Origin: an uncultured Acidobacteriia bacterium
Lineage (GTDB): Bacteria > Acidobacteriota > Terriglobia > Bryobacterales > Bryobacteraceae
Length of the DNA: 64,000 nucleotides
Assembly: GCA_903851195.1 (NCBI GenBank)
Contig: CAINNJ010000067.1
Coordinates: forward strand, 1-64,000
Direction of reading: 5' to 3'
Every line of letters starts with the position of its first letter. The first letter of the stretch is position 1. The notes under the pieces were generated by a model. The model saw only the letters and a list, made by a program, of their open reading frames with translations. It ran no database searches and was not told the origin of the DNA. Below are positions 60,515 through 64,000 of the stretch, one piece after another. The translations under genes were made by a program, and so were the position numbers.

Positions 60515-63046
60515 CTACTTCGCGCCCGCCCGGCCGAAAAAGCGGACCCGAACCACGAAATGCCGGCCCTCGTCCCCGAAGTAGTTCCGAAACTGCGGCG
60601 AGCCGACGACATTGTTGACCGCCCCCGGATTTCTCCGTCCGGTCACGTTGTCCGCCCCGCCGCGCAACGCAAAGCGGTAACCGCGGAATGTCACCAGGCG
60701 TTCGAGGGCCAGGTTCAGACTGAAGCTGAAAGGAAAACGCTGCGCATCCACGTCCCCGCTGACCAGCCCGTTCGATTGCTGAATGGACCACGGGAAACCT
60801 GTGCGCGCATCCACCAGCGCGGCCACCGACCACTCTTTTGCGGAACCCAGCGCGCGCGGCACATGGGAAACCGGCAGATAGGCCCAGGCCAGAAACCGGT
60901 GCGGCGCGTCCCAGGGCATCGGAACTCCCTGGGGCAGCACCTGCAACGGCACAGCGCTATTCTCATCGAGCACCGCGTTGGAATGGGCGCGCGACCAGGT
61001 GTAAGATGCCATCCACTGGTGCTGATCCGAGTAATTGTGGCGAACGGACACCTGCACCGAATCGTAGTCGTCCCGCCGCAGATTCGCCAGCCGGTAAGTC
61101 CCCGCGGCGGCGCCGTTCGGCAAGGGCAAAAGCGACGGGGGAGCGTCCGGATCGAGGGTATTCAGAAAATCGAAGCCGCTGGAACTGCGCCGGCGCAGGA
61201 ACCGGAGACTTCCATAAAGGCGTTCGCCGAGTTCCCGGTCGGCGCTCAACGTCCAGTTCACCGCCCGCGGCAACCGCAGCTTTGACGTTGCCGGCTCGAA
61301 TGTCGTGAGCGCGGGCGGTCCCGACGGGACGCCGCGGGAGTCGAACGAAACCGTGCTGGCCACCTGATCCAGCACCCTCCCGAACGGATCCAGCGTCACC
61401 GCGTCGCGCGTTACCGCGTAGCCCGCCGCCAGACGCGTCCGTTCGTCGCGGAAGGGCGCCCACGAGACCGCCACCCGCGGGGACCAGCCCTGGTTGCGGA
61501 CAAGACGGTCCCAATCCTGGCGGAATCCGGCGTCGATCCGGATCCGCCTGGCGATTCTCCACGTGTCGAGCACCCACAAGGCAAACTCCGTGTCGTTCAC
61601 GTGAAAAGCGCCGGAACCCGAGAAGGTGGTTCGCGACAAAATCCAGCCTCCGGGCCCGATCAGGTCGTATCCGGTTCGGCGGTTATTGCCGGTATAGCCC
61701 AGGAAATCGAGATCCGTCCCCGCTTCGATCTGGTGTGTTCCGGCGCGGGCGAACTGCGGGAAATAGACGTGGGCCATGGCCTGATCGCGCGACGCGCGCT
61801 GATCGGAGGTGACAAAGTAGTTCCCGCTCCGGCCTTCCGGAGAGAACACGTAGAACTCCTGCCCCTGCGGAGTCTGCGCGCGCCGGAACTCGTTGTGCGC
61901 GTAGCCGGTTTCCGCCAGCCAGCCGCCCCCCGGAAAGAACTGATCTTTGACGCTGGCAAAGTATTCCCGCGAGCGCACGGTCTGGGTGGTCGGGATCGGG
62001 TCGAGGGGTCCCAGCCCCACACGGTCCTTGTTCGAAACGTTCGCCAGGAAGTCCGCGAACAGGATGTGACGGGGCGTCAGGTTCACCTGGGTGTGCAGCA
62101 GGTTGCTACCCGTCCAGCTGCTGCGTGTATTCTGGCCGGCCGGCAAACCGGTAATCAGTGCGTTGTTGTACTCGGATTCGAAGGTGTCGGCGAACCACGC
62201 ACGTCCCCGCCGGATCGGTCCCGAAACGCCGAACCGCGGGTACCAGTTGCCGAGACGAACACCTTGCCGGATATCGATTCCGGGAATGAAATTTGTCGCC
62301 GTGTAGCGGAAGTCGTCCGTGCCGCTCTGTGTCGAGATCGCCATCGCCCCCGCCGATCCCTTTCCGAACTCGGGCGAGTAGCGGCCGGAGGAATATTCCA
62401 GGGAGCGAATCCCTTCCACCGCCAGCGAGGTCTGAAACTGCCCGGTCAGCGGGTCGGAAAGATTGAACCCGTTCAGCAGGTATTGCACCTGCTCCTCGGA
62501 CGCCCCGTTCTGGTGCAGCATGCCTCGCGAGTCCTGCAGAACGCCGGGCATGAGTTTCATGGAGTTCCGCAGATTCTGGCTGTTGGCATAGGCCAGATCG
62601 TTGATCGCCGTCCCGCTCAAGCGCTCCGCGTTGCGGGTGCTCGCAAGATCCACCGGGGAAGAAGGTTCCTCCACGTTCACCGATTGAAAAACCTCCCGGA
62701 CGTGATTCAGCGTCAGCCTGAGTTCCAGAGCGCCCCCGAGATGAACCGACTGCGCTTTCAACTCGTGGAAACCCTCGCGCGCCACCCCGATCGTGTAATC
62801 GCCGGCCGGTAAGAGGAGCGAAAACGCTCCGGCGGGGTCGGTCAGCGCCTGCCACCGGCGTGCGTTCGGGGATCCGTCCACCGGCCGCAGCACCACCTGC
62901 CTCAGCACCACCTGCGCCTGGGCCACCGGGGCATCGTTTTCATCCCGCACGAGCCCGCTCAGGGGCATATCGGAAGCGCTCGCGGCCGTGAACAGGCTCA
63001 GCAAAAGGATGGCCGGGGCGAGGAGATGGCGGGTGTTGAGAAACAC
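60515..63046 (-). CDS. TonB-dependent receptor 4 (short Oar-like)
   Basis: An 843-residue receptor: signal peptide (LLAPAILLLSLFTAASAS), a carboxypeptidase-regulatory-like domain (PLSGLVRDENDAPVAQAQVV), a plug with QVQYLLNGFNLSDPLTGQF and a shorter barrel. The C terminus ends FFGRAGAK, so the usual last aromatic residue lies seven residues from the end, unlike receptors 1-3. The start is GTG overlapping a GGAG; the real start is uncertain. It differs strongly in length and sequence from the other three. Ligand unknown. Confidence 0.85.
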   Translation of the reverse strand: MFLNTRHLLAPAILLLSLFTAASASDMPLSGLVRDENDAPVAQAQVVLRQVVLRPVDGSPNARRWQALTDPAGAFSLLLPAGDYTIGVAREGFHELKAQSVHLGGALELRLTLNHVREVFQSVNVEEPSSPVDLASTRNAERLSGTAINDLAYANSQNLRNSMKLMPGVLQDSRGMLHQNGASEEQVQYLLNGFNLSDPLTGQFQTSLAVEGIRSLEYSSGRYSPEFGKGSAGAMAISTQSGTDDFRYTATNFIPGIDIRQGVRLGNWYPRFGVSGPIRRGRAWFADTFESEYNNALITGLPAGQNTRSSWTGSNLLHTQVNLTPRHILFADFLANVSNKDRVGLGPLDPIPTTQTVRSREYFASVKDQFFPGGGWLAETGYAHNEFRRAQTPQGQEFYVFSPEGRSGNYFVTSDQRASRDQAMAHVYFPQFARAGTHQIEAGTDLDFLGYTGNNRRTGYDLIGPGGWILSRTTFSGSGAFHVNDTEFALWVLDTWRIARRIRIDAGFRQDWDRLVRNQGWSPRVAVSWAPFRDERTRLAAGYAVTRDAVTLDPFGRVLDQVASTVSFDSRGVPSGPPALTTFEPATSKLRLPRAVNWTLSADRELGERLYGSLRFLRRRSSSGFDFLNTLDPDAPPSLLPLPNGAAAGTYRLANLRRDDYDSVQVSVRHNYSDQHQWMASYTWSRAHSNAVLDENSAVPLQVLPQGVPMPWDAPHRFLAWAYLPVSHVPRALGSAKEWSVAALVDARTGFPWSIQQSNGLVSGDVDAQRFPFSFSLNLALERLVTFRGYRFALRGGADNVTGRRNPGAVNNVVGSPQFRNYFGDEGRHFVVRVRFFGRAGAK

Positions 63047-63160
63047 TCCGTTTGGCGGAGCAAAGCCCGTGCCAATGACCCGGAGTCAGGAGACAACCCT
63101 GTGCTCTCTCACGCTTCCGCCGGGGCGGGGTGTATGACGCCGTACTTCGCGGGCGACGGC

Positions 63161-63946
63161 CTAACGGACGAGCGTGATACCGCCGTCCACGGCGAGGATA
63201 GATCCGGTAATGTAGGCAGCCTCATCGGAGACCAGAAACGCCACGGCGCGCGCGATATCGGCGGGGCTCCCCAGGCGGCCCAGAGGCAACTTCGCGCCTT
63301 CTTCCCGGATCTGCTCTTCGGTTGCGAAGCTGCGCTCGCCGGGAGTATCCGTCCAGCCCGGCTCAATCGCGTTCACGCGGATACCGTGCGGCGCCAGTTC
63401 CAGCGCCCAGGTGCGCGTCATCTGGTTCACCGCCGCCTTCGCCCCGTTATAGGGAGACGAATTGACGTACGGAATGTGCGCCAGCACGGAACTGATGGAG
63501 ACAATGTTGCCCCGGCCGCGAGGAATCATCCGGCGCGCCGCCAGCTGGGTCATGTGAAAAACTCCCCAGAGGGTGGCGCCCCAGGTCTTTTCCACGTCGG
63601 CGATTTCGAGATCCACCAGGGGTTTGCGGACGGTGAGCGCGGCGTTGTTGACCAGAATGTCCGGCGCGCCGAAGCGGCGTTCGGCTTCCTGAAAAAAGCC
63701 TTCCACCTCACTCCGGATGGCGACATCCGCCTTTGCGAAAAAACACTCGGAACCGCATTGCCGGACCGCCTGTTCGGTCTCCGCGCCGTCGTTGAGATCG
63801 CAGATGGCAACCCGGGCGCCGCGACGGGCGAGCTCGACGGCGATTTCGCGCCCGATGCCACGCGCGCCGCCGCTGAGAAGGGCGACCTGGTCCCGCAGGG
63901 GAAGGGTCACGGGAAAATCATCCGGGATATGGTCGAAAGTTGCCAC
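63161..63946 (-). CDS. SDR-family NAD(P)-dependent oxidoreductase
   Basis: A 261-residue classical short-chain dehydrogenase. Seen are the cofactor loop LLSGGARGIGREIA, NNAALT, the catalytic Ser in SISSVLAHI and YNGAK with Tyr and Lys, and the C-terminal GSILAVDGG of glucose-dehydrogenase-like members. It oxidises or reduces a sugar, alcohol or keto group that I cannot specify. It lies upstream of TonB receptor 4 on the same strand with a 114-bp gap. Confidence 0.88.
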   Translation of the reverse strand: MATFDHIPDDFPVTLPLRDQVALLSGGARGIGREIAVELARRGARVAICDLNDGAETEQAVRQCGSECFFAKADVAIRSEVEGFFQEAERRFGAPDILVNNAALTVRKPLVDLEIADVEKTWGATLWGVFHMTQLAARRMIPRGRGNIVSISSVLAHIPYVNSSPYNGAKAAVNQMTRTWALELAPHGIRVNAIEPGWTDTPGERSFATEEQIREEGAKLPLGRLGSPADIARAVAFLVSDEAAYITGSILAVDGGITLVR

Positions 63947-64000
63947 ATTATGGGAAATTTCCGGCGGATTCCTCAGCGTTGCGTTTCCTGCGCCCGTTTC

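Overview
The window reads as chromosomal DNA of a soil-type Acidobacteriota, most likely a Solibacter/Bryobacter-like (Bryobacterales) lineage. The grounds are four large Oar-like TonB-dependent receptors with an N-terminal carboxypeptidase-regulatory-like domain, a TonB protein fused to a degenerate JAB-like domain, a 56-aa zinc-ribbon gene of a type I associate with these genomes, a PEP-CTERM protein, an LptC/LptA-like fusion, high GC and frequent GTG/TTG starts. This placement is inferred from gene content; no rRNA or tRNA gene was seen.

Layout. 1-112: end of what looks like an IS21-type element that truncates a DinB-like gene (103-393). 0.4-7.2 kb: secreted PD40 propeller protein and GNAT acetyltransferase, then a trans-4-hydroxyproline catabolic cassette: cyclodeaminase of the DapA family, FAD and [2Fe-2S] subunits of a D-hydroxyproline dehydrogenase, and a divergent 4-hydroxyproline 2-epimerase. 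A small membrane coiled-coil gene sits inside it between two copies of the oxidoreductase's 3' end. A Get3d-like ArsA ATPase with a His/Cys-rich partner follows. 7.3-13.5 kb: TonB receptor 1 and a fused membrane/spermidine-synthase-like protein. 13.7-24.3 kb: ROK kinase, MFS exporter, DHH phosphoesterase, Ldh-type dehydrogenase, metXW, AttH/CrtC-like secreted protein, LuxR-type pseudo-receiver regulator, secreted esterase. 24.4-30.3 kb: JAB-TonB fusion, large catalase KatE, Crp-family regulator, secreted metallophosphoesterase.

30.3-41.2 kb: TonB receptor 2, amidohydrolase, a CheX-like protein with a hypothetical partner, CurA-like reductase, adenylate kinase overlapping a GlcD-like oxidase, then an HpaI-family aldolase coupled to an anion symporter (a probable hydroxy-/keto-acid utilisation set). 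41.2-47.4 kb: envelope block with an MsbA-like ABC exporter, a PEP-CTERM protein, LptB, the LptC/LptA fusion and an Arg/Asp/Tyr-rich secreted protein. 47.6-54.5 kb: CrtI-like oxidoreductase, GlgB, divergent adenosine-deaminase-family enzyme, zinc-ribbon microprotein and a membrane Fe-S/CCG oxidoreductase. 54.6-64 kb: TonB receptor 3, an HD-GYP/GAF/GGDEF c-di-GMP protein, TonB receptor 4 and an SDR.

Non-coding structure includes three modular palindromic (REP-like) elements at or near gene 3' ends, three 15-bp-period tandem repeats, an 85%-identical 71-bp direct repeat bracketing the small coiled-coil gene, two convincing hairpin terminators and several weaker hairpins. No gap between called genes exceeds about 215 bases. 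Long open frames antisense to the GC-rich receptor genes were treated as shadows.
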